From: an uncultured Spartobacteria bacterium
GTDB lineage: Bacteria > Verrucomicrobiota > Verrucomicrobiia > Chthoniobacterales > Chthoniobacteraceae
Assembly (NCBI GenBank): GCA_903929475.1
Contig: CAIYUV010000176.1
Location: 1 to 64,000, forward strand
DNA length: 64,000 nucleotides
Direction of reading: 5' to 3'
Shown here: positions 55,668-64,000 of the stretch, one piece after another
Layout: each line of letters begins with the position of its first letter
How positions within the stretch are numbered: the first letter of the stretch is position 1
Notes under the pieces: generated by a model
Database searches by the model: none
What the model was told of the DNA's origin: nothing
What the model saw: the letters and a program-made list of their open reading frames with translations, nothing else
Made by a program: the position numbers and the translations under genes

Positions 55668-57689
55668 ATGAACTTAGCCTTTGCCAATCCCGCATGGCTT
55701 CTTGCCGCGCTCGTTGCGGTGCCGCTGCTGGCGCACTTGTTTTCACGCGCCCGCCCTCGGAGGCGCGACTTCCCATCGCTCAAACTCCTACGCGAGGCGA
55801 TGCGCCGCGTGACGAGCGTCCGCAAGCCGTGTGACCGCTGGCTGCTCGTCGTGCGCACGCTCGCGATGGCGGCGCTCATCGGTGCGTTTTTGCAGCCGTT
55901 GCTGCTGTCACGTTTTGCATCGAAGGACGGCGTGGAAAAAACGACGGTGCTCGTGGTGGATGTGTCGGCCTCGATGGCCTACGCCGACGGCACTCGGACG
56001 CGGCTGGCGCAGGCGACTGCTGCTGCGGAGGACGTATTGGCCACGCTGCCGGTAAACTCGCGTGCAAATATCATCTGGTTGCGCGCACACGCCGTGGCGG
56101 AACTGCCGGAGCCGGGGATGAATCTCGGATTCCTCCGCGACGCGCTGAGAAAAACGACCGTGCGCTCCGAGGCTGGTGACATCGCCGGGGCATTCGCTCT
56201 TGCCGCGAAGCAGCTCGAATCCGCATCCGGCGAACGCGAACTCGTGGTGCTTTCCGATTTTCAAAAATCCGCATGGCGCACTGTGAACTGGGCGATGCCG
56301 TCCTCGATCCGCGTCACGCGCATCGCCGTGGGCGACTCGCAGGCGGCAAACGTCGGCCTTGCCGGGCTTGTGCTGGAGCCTGCGCGCCCTGTGGCGGGGC
56401 AGGAAGCGCGCATGGTGTGCCGGGTGCGAAATTTTTCCGCAGACGCAAGGCGGGTGACGGTCTTTGGCGAGGCGGGTGAAAGCCGTATTTCGCAGACAGT
56501 GGAACTTGCTCCGTGGAGCGAGGCGCTCGCGATGATGCCTGTGAAATTTCCCGTTGAGGGCACCGTCGCGCTGAAGGCGTCGCTCGGAGAGGATCGCTTC
56601 CCCAGCGATGATGTGCGATACGCGCTCGCGGATGTGCGTGGTGCGTTGCAAGTCGCCATCGTCGGCACGGGGCCGGTCGCGCAGACGTGGCTGCGCGCCG
56701 CGCAGTCACTTGATGCTGTGGTCGCGCGCCAGTCGTCACTTGCGGATGCGACTGCGGATGTGGTCTTCGTCGCCGGGTGGCGCGGCGAGGATGTCGCGCC
56801 ATTGCTCCAGCGAGGCTCGGCGGTCGTGGTGCAGCCCGCCGAGGGGCTGGATGCCGCGATGCTGGCGAAGTTGCTAGGACAGGAAAGCCCCGCATCGCCG
56901 CTTGCCGCGGAGACGAAGGACGCGCCGGGTTGGAATCTGCAAATCGCCGCCGAGGAGCACACGGTTTTCTCGCTCTTCGCCGGCGGGGCGTATGGCGATC
57001 CGTCCGCCGGAAAATTCCGCCGCCGTGTGGTGACGCCGCAGTTTTTGAAGGGAACGACACTGTTGAAATTTGACGACGGCAACCCGGCGCTCATGTTGAT
57101 TGACGGTCGGCGGCTCTCTTGGTGGAACCTCGATCTCGGTGCCAGCGACTGGATGACACGCACGGCGTTTCTGCCTTTTTTTGGCGAGTTCCTCCGCCAT
57201 GTCGCCGCCGGTGTTGTCGCGCCTTCGTCGCATGAATTTGATCCGGGCGAGCCGCTGCGCCTCGATGCTGCGTCGCTCGATCCCGCGACCATCAAGCTCG
57301 TGGACGAGCGTGAGCAGGCCGTGGCGCTTGCCGCAGAAAATACGCGCAAGCCCGGCGGTCTTGCGACGGCTGCCGACATCGCACCCGGCAGTTACCGATG
57401 GATGACGCAGGACGGGGTGCTGGATCGTGCGGTGGTGAATTTCCCGGAGACGGAGAGCGACCTGCGCACTCTCACGACTGCTGAACTCGAAAAGGGAGCG
57501 GGTGCCCTCATCACCGGCAGTGCGCGCGAGCGCCTCGGCGACTTACGCGAGGGCCGTCCGCTGTGGCCTTGGTTCCTTGCGGCGGCTGCGGTGCTGTTTG
57601 TGATCGAGGGCGTGTTGCTGCGCTTTTTCAAAATCACGGCCGGGCCTGCAACGAACGCGATGGAAAGAAAGGAGATGGCGGAGGTATGA
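55668..57689 (+). CDS. BatA-like vWA domain membrane protein
   Basis: 673 residues. The BatA N-terminal double-transmembrane domain is present (FANPAWLLAALVAVPLLAHLFSRARPRRRDFPSLKLLREA and RWLLVVRTLAMAALIGAFLQPLLL). The vWA domain (about 92-255) has MIDAS DVSAS (98-102). A CARDB-like segment (about 255-330) and a C-terminal region follow, ending in a transmembrane helix (PLWPWFLAAAAVLFVIEGVLLRFF). It is probably the membrane platform for the MoxR ATPase. It begins 12 bases after the inverted repeat and its stop overlaps the next ATG. Confidence 0.88.
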   Translation: MNLAFANPAWLLAALVAVPLLAHLFSRARPRRRDFPSLKLLREAMRRVTSVRKPCDRWLLVVRTLAMAALIGAFLQPLLLSRFASKDGVEKTTVLVVDVSASMAYADGTRTRLAQATAAAEDVLATLPVNSRANIIWLRAHAVAELPEPGMNLGFLRDALRKTTVRSEAGDIAGAFALAAKQLESASGERELVVLSDFQKSAWRTVNWAMPSSIRVTRIAVGDSQAANVGLAGLVLEPARPVAGQEARMVCRVRNFSADARRVTVFGEAGESRISQTVELAPWSEALAMMPVKFPVEGTVALKASLGEDRFPSDDVRYALADVRGALQVAIVGTGPVAQTWLRAAQSLDAVVARQSSLADATADVVFVAGWRGEDVAPLLQRGSAVVVQPAEGLDAAMLAKLLGQESPASPLAAETKDAPGWNLQIAAEEHTVFSLFAGGAYGDPSAGKFRRRVVTPQFLKGTTLLKFDDGNPALMLIDGRRLSWWNLDLGASDWMTRTAFLPFFGEFLRHVAAGVVAPSSHEFDPGEPLRLDAASLDPATIKLVDEREQAVALAAENTRKPGGLATAADIAPGSYRWMTQDGVLDRAVVNFPETESDLRTLTTAELEKGAGALITGSARERLGDLREGRPLWPWFLAAAAVLFVIEGVLLRFFKITAGPATNAMERKEMAEV

Positions 57690-59902
57690 CCGCGCTCTCA
57701 TCCATCACACTGAATCCCGCGTTCGGTCTGCCGGAGGCTTTGGCTGCAGCGTTTGTGTTCATCGGCGTTGGCGGATGGCTGGCGTTGCGTTCCAACGACG
57801 GGGCACGGAATGGAATCCGTCCGTTGCTCATTTTTCTGCGCATCGCCGGAATCAGCGCGCTCACGGTGCTCTGGCTGAACCCCGGGTGCTGGCGCGAGGA
57901 TGCCCGCGACACCAAGCGCGACTGGCTCGTGCTGCTCGACCGCAGTCGCTCAATGGAGAACGCACTCGATGAAAAGCAGACGCGCTGGCAGGCGGCGGCG
58001 AAGGCGGCGGGCAGTCTGGCGAAGGGCGCGGGCGGACACGGTGCGGTGCGCGTCCGCACTTTTTCCACGCAACTCGATGACGAGGTGGCCGACACTGCGC
58101 AGGCCGCGCCCAATGGCCCGGATACGGATATCGCCGCCGCAGTCACGGGCGCGCTGAATCAAAAATCCATGGCGCTTGCGGGCATTGTCGTCATCTCCGA
58201 CGGACGCGCCACGACGCGCGTGAAGCTGGACGAGGTCGCCCGCCGTGCGAATGGGCGCGGCATCGCCATTCACACCGTGCCTGTGGGTGATGCAGGCTGT
58301 GTGCGCGATCTTTTGCTCACGGCGCTGCCGCGACAAATCACCATATTCAAGGGCCAGCCGGTGAAAATTTCCGCCGTGCTGGAAAATCGCGGACTCGGCC
58401 CCGTGAAGCCCTCCGTTGCACTCATCGGTCCCGATGGAAGGGAGCTTGCCCGCAAGGACACCACACTCGTGGACGGGCAGCGCGCGTCGGTGATGTTCGA
58501 GCTAAACGATGTCCCTGCGGAAGGCGCGGCCTACACACTGCGCACGGCCCCGTGGCCCGGCGAACATCTGCCTGCGAACAATTCCGACGTGGTGCGCGTC
58601 AAGGTGCTCGGCTCGAAGACGCGCGTGCTGCTTCTCGAAGGTGCGCCATATTGGGACTCCAAATTTCTCGCGCAACTCCTCCGTCAGCAGGGCGCGGTGG
58701 ACATCCTTACCGTCCACCGGCTGAATGAAGAGCGATACTTCCGCGTCGAGGCAAAGGGCGCGGAGCCGCTGCTATCGCCGGACACCGTTTTTCCGCCGAA
58801 CGCGGCGGAACTTTCGCGATATGATCTGATTGTTTTTGGAAAAGGCGCGGATGGTTTTCTCGACGCTGCGCGGGTCGCCGCGTTGCAAGGCTTCGTGCGG
58901 GATCAGGGTGGCTCGGTGCTCTTCGCGCGCGGCAAGCCGTATAGCGGACGTTTTCCCGCGCTGGAAAATCTTGAGCCGGTCGAGTGGGGCGAGCCTGCGG
59001 CAGGTGCGATGAAATTCACACCCATCGCCGACGCGGGCGCGGGTCTCTTCGGTGCGGCGCTTCCCGCTGCGGACGATCTCGTGTGGCCCACGCTGCCGCC
59101 GCTGGAGGACATCAATTCGGTCACGAAGTTAAAACCATTCGCACGTGTTCTTGCCGATGCGGTGCCCGAGGGACGCGCGACGAAAACACCGCTCCTCATC
59201 GTGCGCCGCTACGGACGTGGAATGGTGGCGGCTGTGAATGCCGACGGGCTTTGGCGCTGGGATTTCCGCCCCGAGGTCCGCGAGCAGGGCGCGCTCTATC
59301 AACACTTTTGGGTGCAGCTCATGCAGTGGTGCGCGACGTATTCGGACTTCCGGCCCGGCGAGGACTACGCAGTCCGCCTCCGCGATGCCGCGACCGAGCC
59401 GGGGCAGCCGGTGCGTGCGGTCGTCGCATGGCGCGGGCCTGCAAAGCCAGAGCCGAGGCCGGTGGTAAAAATCACGCGCGACAACCAGCCATATGCCGAT
59501 GCCTTGGCGACGCCGCTCTCCGCAGCGGATGGCGGACGCGAGTGGGCCGCTGTCTTCACACCCGGCGAACCGGGCCGCTACGAACTGCGTGTGGCAGACG
59601 CTACAAACGAGAAAATTTTGCAGGGCGAGGCGACGCTCAACGTCCTCGCGCCGCCCACGGAGGCGGATGATTTGCGCCCCGATGCCGTGAGCCTCGCCAC
59701 GCTCGCGCACCTCTCCGGCGGCGAGGTGTGGAAGCTGGAGGATTTGGAAAAACTCGCAGCGAAACTCTGGCAGCGCGACGTGGCGCTCGTCCCGGAAAAG
59801 CCGCAATGGGAGCCGCTCTGGACCGCATGGTGGGCGGCCGCGCTGGTGACACTGCTCTTCGGCGCGGAGTGGTGGCTGCGAAAAAGGGAGGGGCTGCTAT
59901 GA
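57686..59902 (+). CDS. vWA protein with glutamine-amidotransferase-like domain
   Basis: 738 residues from the ATG overlapping the BatA-like stop (ATGA), with GGAG a few bases upstream. Two transmembrane helices (about 17-35 and 46-65) precede a vWA domain (about 80-230) with MIDAS-like DRSRS (85-89). A CARDB-like region (about 245-330) follows, then a class I GATase-like fold (about 335-560: TRVLLLEGAPYWDSKFLAQLLRQQGAVDI, YDLIVFGKGADGFL, RYGRGMVAAVNADGLWRW) without an evident catalytic cysteine. It ends in a transmembrane helix. The architecture is common in PVC operons with MoxR. Confidence 0.85.
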   Translation: MTALSSITLNPAFGLPEALAAAFVFIGVGGWLALRSNDGARNGIRPLLIFLRIAGISALTVLWLNPGCWREDARDTKRDWLVLLDRSRSMENALDEKQTRWQAAAKAAGSLAKGAGGHGAVRVRTFSTQLDDEVADTAQAAPNGPDTDIAAAVTGALNQKSMALAGIVVISDGRATTRVKLDEVARRANGRGIAIHTVPVGDAGCVRDLLLTALPRQITIFKGQPVKISAVLENRGLGPVKPSVALIGPDGRELARKDTTLVDGQRASVMFELNDVPAEGAAYTLRTAPWPGEHLPANNSDVVRVKVLGSKTRVLLLEGAPYWDSKFLAQLLRQQGAVDILTVHRLNEERYFRVEAKGAEPLLSPDTVFPPNAAELSRYDLIVFGKGADGFLDAARVAALQGFVRDQGGSVLFARGKPYSGRFPALENLEPVEWGEPAAGAMKFTPIADAGAGLFGAALPAADDLVWPTLPPLEDINSVTKLKPFARVLADAVPEGRATKTPLLIVRRYGRGMVAAVNADGLWRWDFRPEVREQGALYQHFWVQLMQWCATYSDFRPGEDYAVRLRDAATEPGQPVRAVVAWRGPAKPEPRPVVKITRDNQPYADALATPLSAADGGREWAAVFTPGEPGRYELRVADATNEKILQGEATLNVLAPPTEADDLRPDAVSLATLAHLSGGEVWKLEDLEKLAAKLWQRDVALVPEKPQWEPLWTAWWAAALVTLLFGAEWWLRKREGLL

Positions 59903-59957
59903 ACGAAACGCACCTTGTCGCGCTGAGCCACTGCGACGTTATTTTCCCGCAATCACC

Positions 59958-62753
59958 ATGAACTTTCGCCCCGAGCTTCGTCGTTTTCTCCTTCGTTGGC
60001 GTCTTGGCGTGCTGCTGGCGGGCTTGTTGCGTGCGGCTTTTATCGCCGTGGTCGCGCTGCTGCTTGCCGGGGTGTTCGATTACTATGCAGGATTTGGAGA
60101 CCGTCCGCGTTTCGTGGTTTTCTATGCGCTCGCGGCGGTCGCGGGCATTGGCGCTGTGTGGGCGCTGTGGGATGCAATCACATTTATGAAGCGCGATGCG
60201 GCGCGGCAGGCAGACGCGGTCGTCGGCAGCGGGCGGCGCGATGTCCTCTCCGCGCTGGAACTCGCGGCGCCGGCAGGCACGGAGTCGCCGCTCGCAAACT
60301 GGCTGCGAGAGCGATCCGTTTCTGCTGCGGCGGAGCGGCTGCGCGCGCTTCCAGCTTCGCGCTCGGTGCCGCTGCGTGCGCTTGGGCGGAATCTAGGCTG
60401 GCTCGTGGCTGCCTCGGCAGTTGTCGGTTTGATCGCCCTTGTGTTGCCGCAGCCATTTCAGATCATCGCAGGGCGGCTGCTGGCTCCGCACGCTGACATC
60501 CCGCCTTACAGCCCGCTGCAATTTACCATAGGACCGCAACCCGCGGAGGTGCTTTACGGTGGGGGGTTCCTCGTCACGGCGGACATCGCCGGTGCAAAAC
60601 TGGATGCGCCGGTGCGCTGTCTTATCCGCGATGCCGCCACGCATCGCATCGAGGAGTCGTCGGCATTTCAGGAAACCCCAACGCGCTTCGCCCGCAAGAT
60701 GGAGAAGGTGACGGCAGCCGTGGAGGTCGCATTTGCCGTGGGGCGGGCACGGAGCACTTGGATGCCAGTGAATGTCCGCCTCCAGCCGAGGCTTCAGGAT
60801 GTCATCCTTACCGTCGAGCCGCCGACTTACTCGGGGCAGCCGAGGCGTGAATTTCCACTTGGCTCGCAGGAGCTGGCCGCGCTTCCCGGCAGCCGCATCA
60901 CAGCGCGCATCACGAGCAACCGTCCGCTAGCCGACGGGCGGCTGGAGATTAAAGGGCCGCAGTTGTTGCAGGAGACTGTCGCCGAGCGCGAGGATACGCA
61001 TCGTGTGCGCGTCTCGTGGATAGCGCGTGGCGCGGCGCGACTGACTTTTTCCGTGCGCGATGTGACCGGCACGCAGAGCGCCCCGCTCGTCGCCGAGCAA
61101 AAGCTGCTGCCCGACGAACGCCCCGAGGTCGTGTTACACCAGCCTTCGGGCGAAGTGCTGGCGACGCCGGACACGGAGTTGCCGCTGGATGCGAGCGCTG
61201 GCGACGACTTCGGCCTCACGCGCGTAGCGCTCGTGAGGAAACTCACCGGCTATCGCGAGCGTGCGCAGTTGGAGGCCGTGCAGACGGGCATCCGAAAACA
61301 TCAGGTGACAGGAAAAGTGAATCTCGCCGCGTTTGGCGTGCTGCCGGGGCAGACCATCGAACTGACGCTGGAGGCTGCGGATACGAATCCGAATTTACTC
61401 GGCGTGAGCGTGAGCGAGCCTGCAAAAATTCACATCATCACCCGCGAGGAATATGCGGCGATGCTGCGTGCGCAGACGAGCTTGCAGGAGTTTGCCGACC
61501 GCTACACTGCGCTGGCGGAAGCGATGCAGGTGGCGCGCGAGGCGCTCAAGGAGTTGGAAGCGGCGGCAAAGACCGGCGATGACAAAAAGGCGGAGGAGGC
61601 GCGCAAGAAAGCCTTCGATGCTCACGAGCGAGCCGCGAAAATTTTCGGGCAAATTGCGAAGGACTTCCCGATTTTCGACAGCGACAGCCCGCTTTCCGAG
61701 GCGGCAAAGGATGTGGCCGGGCGGCTGTTGGAAAACGGGAAGCAACTCGATGAACTTGCGAATGCGCCCGCCGCCGACATGGCCGCGGCAGTTTCCGAAT
61801 TGAAGAAACGCCTTGGCGAGGCGGAGCAGCGTGCGGAGTCGGAGATGAAGAAAGGCGAACGCATCGTCGCTGCGGCCAAGGCCGTGGAACAGATCGGGAA
61901 ATTCAAGGAACTCGTCGAGAGTCAGCGGGAGCTTGTGAAGGACTTCAATCGCGCGTCGGAGCAAATCCGGCGCGGCGAAGCGCAGGCGGGTGCCGCGCTG
62001 GCCGACCTTGCCAATCGCCAGAAGGAGAATGCCGAGAAACTTCGTGGCGTGGAAAAGGAACTCGGTGCCGCGCTTGATGCGCTGCCGGAGGAATTCGAGG
62101 CGTTCACCGTGGAGGGGCGGGAGTTTTTGAAACTGTTGAAGGAAGCCAGTGTGCCGCCGGTGATGGACGATGCAGCGAAGGCCGCCGAGGGTGCCGACAG
62201 CCGGGTCTCGACCGAGAAGGCAAACGATGCACTGCAACGGCTGGAGGAATTGCTGAAAAAGGAAAACGGCGTTTGCGAAGCCTGCCGTGGCGGCGGCCAA
62301 AAACCGAAATTCCCGTGGCCGCAGGATCTCGACAGCACGATGCAGCAACTCATGCAGCAGCTCATTCCGAAGTCCGGCGGAAAGAGCGAAGGCAAAGGTA
62401 AAAAGCCGGGCGCGGAAGGCGAGGGCGCGGGTGCGAGCGGCGACAGCGAGCATGGTTTCTCGATGGAGGGAAAAATGCCGCGCCTGCCGATGTATGGTCC
62501 GCCGCGTTCGCGTTTCGATCAGCGTGCAGGCCCGCAGCTCGGCGGCACCGGAAAGGCGGGCGACGGCAAGGGCAAGGGAACACCGGGCAGCGGTGCCGAC
62601 ATCACGGACAATGCGCTGCCTTCGCAAACGGCGCGCAAGGCCACTGGCAAGGGCGCGGCCAGCGAGGCCGTCCCGGAGGCTTATCGCAATGCGGTGAAAC
62701 GATTCTTTTCCAACGAACCCGGCGCGGGCGCGCCACAAACCAATAAGCCATGA
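59958..62753 (+). CDS. large DUF4175-like membrane and coiled-coil protein
   Basis: 931 residues. Three transmembrane helices lie near 16-40, 52-72 and 135-158. The periplasmic middle (about 170-500) is beta-rich (PPYSPLQFTIGPQPAEVLYGGGFLVTADI, DVILTVEPPTYSGQPRREFPLGSQ), followed by a long helical coiled coil (about 510-780), a CxxC motif in CEACRGGGQKPKF, and a glycine/lysine-rich tail with low complexity. This layout resembles DUF4175 proteins; the function is unknown. It starts 55 bases after the previous stop and overlaps the next gene by 4 bases (ATGA). Confidence 0.78.
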   Translation: MNFRPELRRFLLRWRLGVLLAGLLRAAFIAVVALLLAGVFDYYAGFGDRPRFVVFYALAAVAGIGAVWALWDAITFMKRDAARQADAVVGSGRRDVLSALELAAPAGTESPLANWLRERSVSAAAERLRALPASRSVPLRALGRNLGWLVAASAVVGLIALVLPQPFQIIAGRLLAPHADIPPYSPLQFTIGPQPAEVLYGGGFLVTADIAGAKLDAPVRCLIRDAATHRIEESSAFQETPTRFARKMEKVTAAVEVAFAVGRARSTWMPVNVRLQPRLQDVILTVEPPTYSGQPRREFPLGSQELAALPGSRITARITSNRPLADGRLEIKGPQLLQETVAEREDTHRVRVSWIARGAARLTFSVRDVTGTQSAPLVAEQKLLPDERPEVVLHQPSGEVLATPDTELPLDASAGDDFGLTRVALVRKLTGYRERAQLEAVQTGIRKHQVTGKVNLAAFGVLPGQTIELTLEAADTNPNLLGVSVSEPAKIHIITREEYAAMLRAQTSLQEFADRYTALAEAMQVAREALKELEAAAKTGDDKKAEEARKKAFDAHERAAKIFGQIAKDFPIFDSDSPLSEAAKDVAGRLLENGKQLDELANAPAADMAAAVSELKKRLGEAEQRAESEMKKGERIVAAAKAVEQIGKFKELVESQRELVKDFNRASEQIRRGEAQAGAALADLANRQKENAEKLRGVEKELGAALDALPEEFEAFTVEGREFLKLLKEASVPPVMDDAAKAAEGADSRVSTEKANDALQRLEELLKKENGVCEACRGGGQKPKFPWPQDLDSTMQQLMQQLIPKSGGKSEGKGKKPGAEGEGAGASGDSEHGFSMEGKMPRLPMYGPPRSRFDQRAGPQLGGTGKAGDGKGKGTPGSGADITDNALPSQTARKATGKGAASEAVPEAYRNAVKRFFSNEPGAGAPQTNKP

Positions 62754-63400
62754 AACGTCGAAAATTCCTTACCACACTCGCACTGCTGCCCGTTTTTCGC
62801 GCACTCGCTGAAAAGCAGGGCGTTGTGCAGTGCGCCAATGCCATCTACGCAGGCAACAAGACATCGAAGTGTTTTGCCGACGCGTTTCTCACGACGCTCC
62901 AGCAAAAAACCACCATCGTGACCGAGCGACGCTTCAAGCCCGTGAAGCTCGACTCGAAGGAGCTGTTTGATTTTCCGTTTGTGGTGATGACGGGCGAGGG
63001 CGACTACCGCCTGCTGAAAAAAGAGCGAGAGAACCTCGCAAAGTATCTACAGGGTGGTGGCTTCCTGCTCGCGTCGGCGGGATGCAGCAGCAAGGAATGG
63101 GACGATGCGTTCCGCCGCGAAATGAAGACGCTCATCGCGGGCGCGGAGTTGAAGGCCGTAGCGATGACTCATCCGCTTTTCCGCACTGTTTTCCAAATCG
63201 AGAAACTGGATCTCGCGAAATCCTCCGGCACCGCGACGCTGGAGGCGCTGGAGGTGAACGGGAAGCTTGTCTGCGTCTATTCGCGCCACGGCTTGAACGA
63301 CACGCACAATGCCACCGGCTGCTGCTGCTGCGGCGGAAATGAAATCCGAAACTCACTCGAGGTAAACGTGAACATCGTCGCCTATGCGCTACTGCATTAA
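62750..63400 (+). CDS. DUF4159 domain protein with Cys-rich motif
   Basis: 216 residues with signal-like start MKRRKFLTTLALLPVFRALAE. The core matches DUF4159: LFDFPFVVMTGEGDYRLLKKERENLAKYLQGGGFLLASAGCSSKEWDDAFRREM and MTHPLFRTVFQIEKL. An unusual NATGCCCCGGNEIRNS run of four cysteines lies near 195-205 and could bind a metal or cluster. DUF4159 genes are regular partners of MoxR/vWA operons. Its end overlaps the next gene by 17 bases. Confidence 0.85.
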   Translation: MKRRKFLTTLALLPVFRALAEKQGVVQCANAIYAGNKTSKCFADAFLTTLQQKTTIVTERRFKPVKLDSKELFDFPFVVMTGEGDYRLLKKERENLAKYLQGGGFLLASAGCSSKEWDDAFRREMKTLIAGAELKAVAMTHPLFRTVFQIEKLDLAKSSGTATLEALEVNGKLVCVYSRHGLNDTHNATGCCCCGGNEIRNSLEVNVNIVAYALLH

Positions 63401-64000
63401 CCGGCTCCGAATAGTTTTTTTGGCACTGGCTTTTTTCAATACGCCATTGCGCGCCGCCATTCAGTCACCCGGCCCGTCGAATCTCCCTGCTGCGTTGCTG
63501 GAGGAATTCCGCACGAATGGCGTGCCGGACGATAAATGGCCTGCGTTGATGGAGACGATGGGAAATGCCGAGAACACGGCGGCGGTGCGCGAACTGGTGA
63601 AGGAAATGAAGCCGTTTCCGGCGGCTAAGTTTGTCGAGTTGCTTTCGAACAAGCGCCTCGCCGTGCGCCTCGGTGCGCTGGAACTGCTGGAGGATGCGGC
63701 GGGGGATGCATTCGGTTTTGACCCCTGGCAGGAAGACCCGGCGCTCGGCCCCAACGCCGATGCGCTTGCGAAGTGGAAGGCGTGGATGGAAAAGGGAACA
63801 GCGGGCGCGGCGAAGGCTGTGCCGCTGAGCGTGGAGACGTTCCGGGTGCTTGCGCAGGAGGTGATGTCGGACAACCGAGACCGCGTGGAGCGTGCGATGC
63901 TGCGCCTCGAGGGATTCGGTCTCGCGGCTGTCGGACACATCGAGTCGTTTCTGAAAAGCCGCGCTGATATCGAGCCCGGATCGCGCGCTGCGCTGAAGGC
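63384..64000 (+). CDS. exported HEAT-like repeat protein, truncated by the window
   Basis: Open frame from ATG 63384 to the window end (205 codons so far); absent from the ORF track because no stop is reached. The signal peptide is MRYCINRLRIVFLALAFFNTPLRAA. The rest is helical: PAALLEEFRTNGVPDDKWPALMETMGNAENTAAVRELVKEMK, FVELLSNKRLAVRLGALELLEDAAGDAFGFDPWQ and RVERAMLRLEGFGLAAVGHIESFLKSR, which resembles HEAT-type repeats. It overlaps the DUF4159 gene by 17 bases and is probably the eighth gene of the operon. The function is unknown. Confidence 0.8.
   Translation, partial: MRYCINRLRIVFLALAFFNTPLRAAIQSPGPSNLPAALLEEFRTNGVPDDKWPALMETMGNAENTAAVRELVKEMKPFPAAKFVELLSNKRLAVRLGALELLEDAAGDAFGFDPWQEDPALGPNADALAKWKAWMEKGTAGAAKAVPLSVETFRVLAQEVMSDNRDRVERAMLRLEGFGLAAVGHIESFLKSRADIEPGSRAALK

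Noticed and set aside
61395-62738. 447-aa minus-strand ORF
   Set aside because: Antisense to the DUF4175-like gene; the neighbouring genes overlap on the plus strand and leave no room.

Overview
The window looks like a chromosomal segment of a Verrucomicrobiota bacterium, possibly a Chthoniobacter-like member of Spartobacteria. This rests on gene content, not on a marker gene: three planctomycete-type cytochrome c / DUF1549 / DUF1553 genes paired with DUF1501 genes, large exported proteins with few recognisable domains, and a MoxR-DUF58-BatA-DUF4159 cluster of the type common in the PVC superphylum. I saw no rRNA, tRNA, CRISPR array, phage or insertion sequence.

Left third (1-27.5 kb) is mostly housekeeping. 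It holds the 3' end of bioA, ruvA facing it, a short exported protein with an apparent frameshift, a 605-aa membrane-anchored protein, a lone nuoA with a strong terminator, a Dabb protein, a class III aminotransferase, a PtsN-like EIIA protein, argS, a B12-binding radical SAM protein, a phosphodiesterase/LamG pair, a GT39-type glycosyltransferase, a ferritin-like protein, hflX coupled to a 1222-aa coiled-coil protein, a hybrid histidine kinase with a C-terminal HPt domain, a metallo-beta-lactamase-fold gene broken by one missing base, cvpA-like, aroC and argH.

Middle (27.5-50.7 kb) is a long minus-strand run of secreted catabolic-type genes. In transcription order they are a PQQ-dehydrogenase-like/PKD/cytochrome c/CBM-like fusion, a ThuA protein, three consecutive pairs of diheme PSCyt and Tat-exported DUF1501 proteins, an NGN-repeat beta-propeller, a trypsin-like protease fused to PDZ and PA14 domains, and a GH127 beta-L-arabinofuranosidase. 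Between the first and second pairs lies a small plus-strand island (about 41.4-42.5 kb) with a lipoprotein-like gene and a RelE/ParE-type toxin-antitoxin pair. Two copies of an approximately 80-bp direct repeat flank the toxin-antitoxin pair, each starting a few bases after a stop codon.

Right part (50.9-64 kb) is a plus-strand, tightly coupled operon: a 940-aa exported protein of unknown family, a MoxR ATPase, a DUF58 protein, a BatA-like vWA protein, a second vWA protein with a glutamine-amidotransferase-like fold, a large DUF4175-like membrane protein, a DUF4159 protein and an exported HEAT-like protein running off the window. A perfect 31-bp inverted repeat made of degenerate heptamers lies between the DUF58 and BatA genes. 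Related seven-base repeats sit in frame inside argS and inside one PSCyt gene.

Several plus-strand genes have a candidate promoter of the form TTGCCN-16-TANNNT, some placed so that transcription would begin at or next to the start codon. Many neighbouring genes overlap by ATGA or GTGA, pointing to translational coupling.
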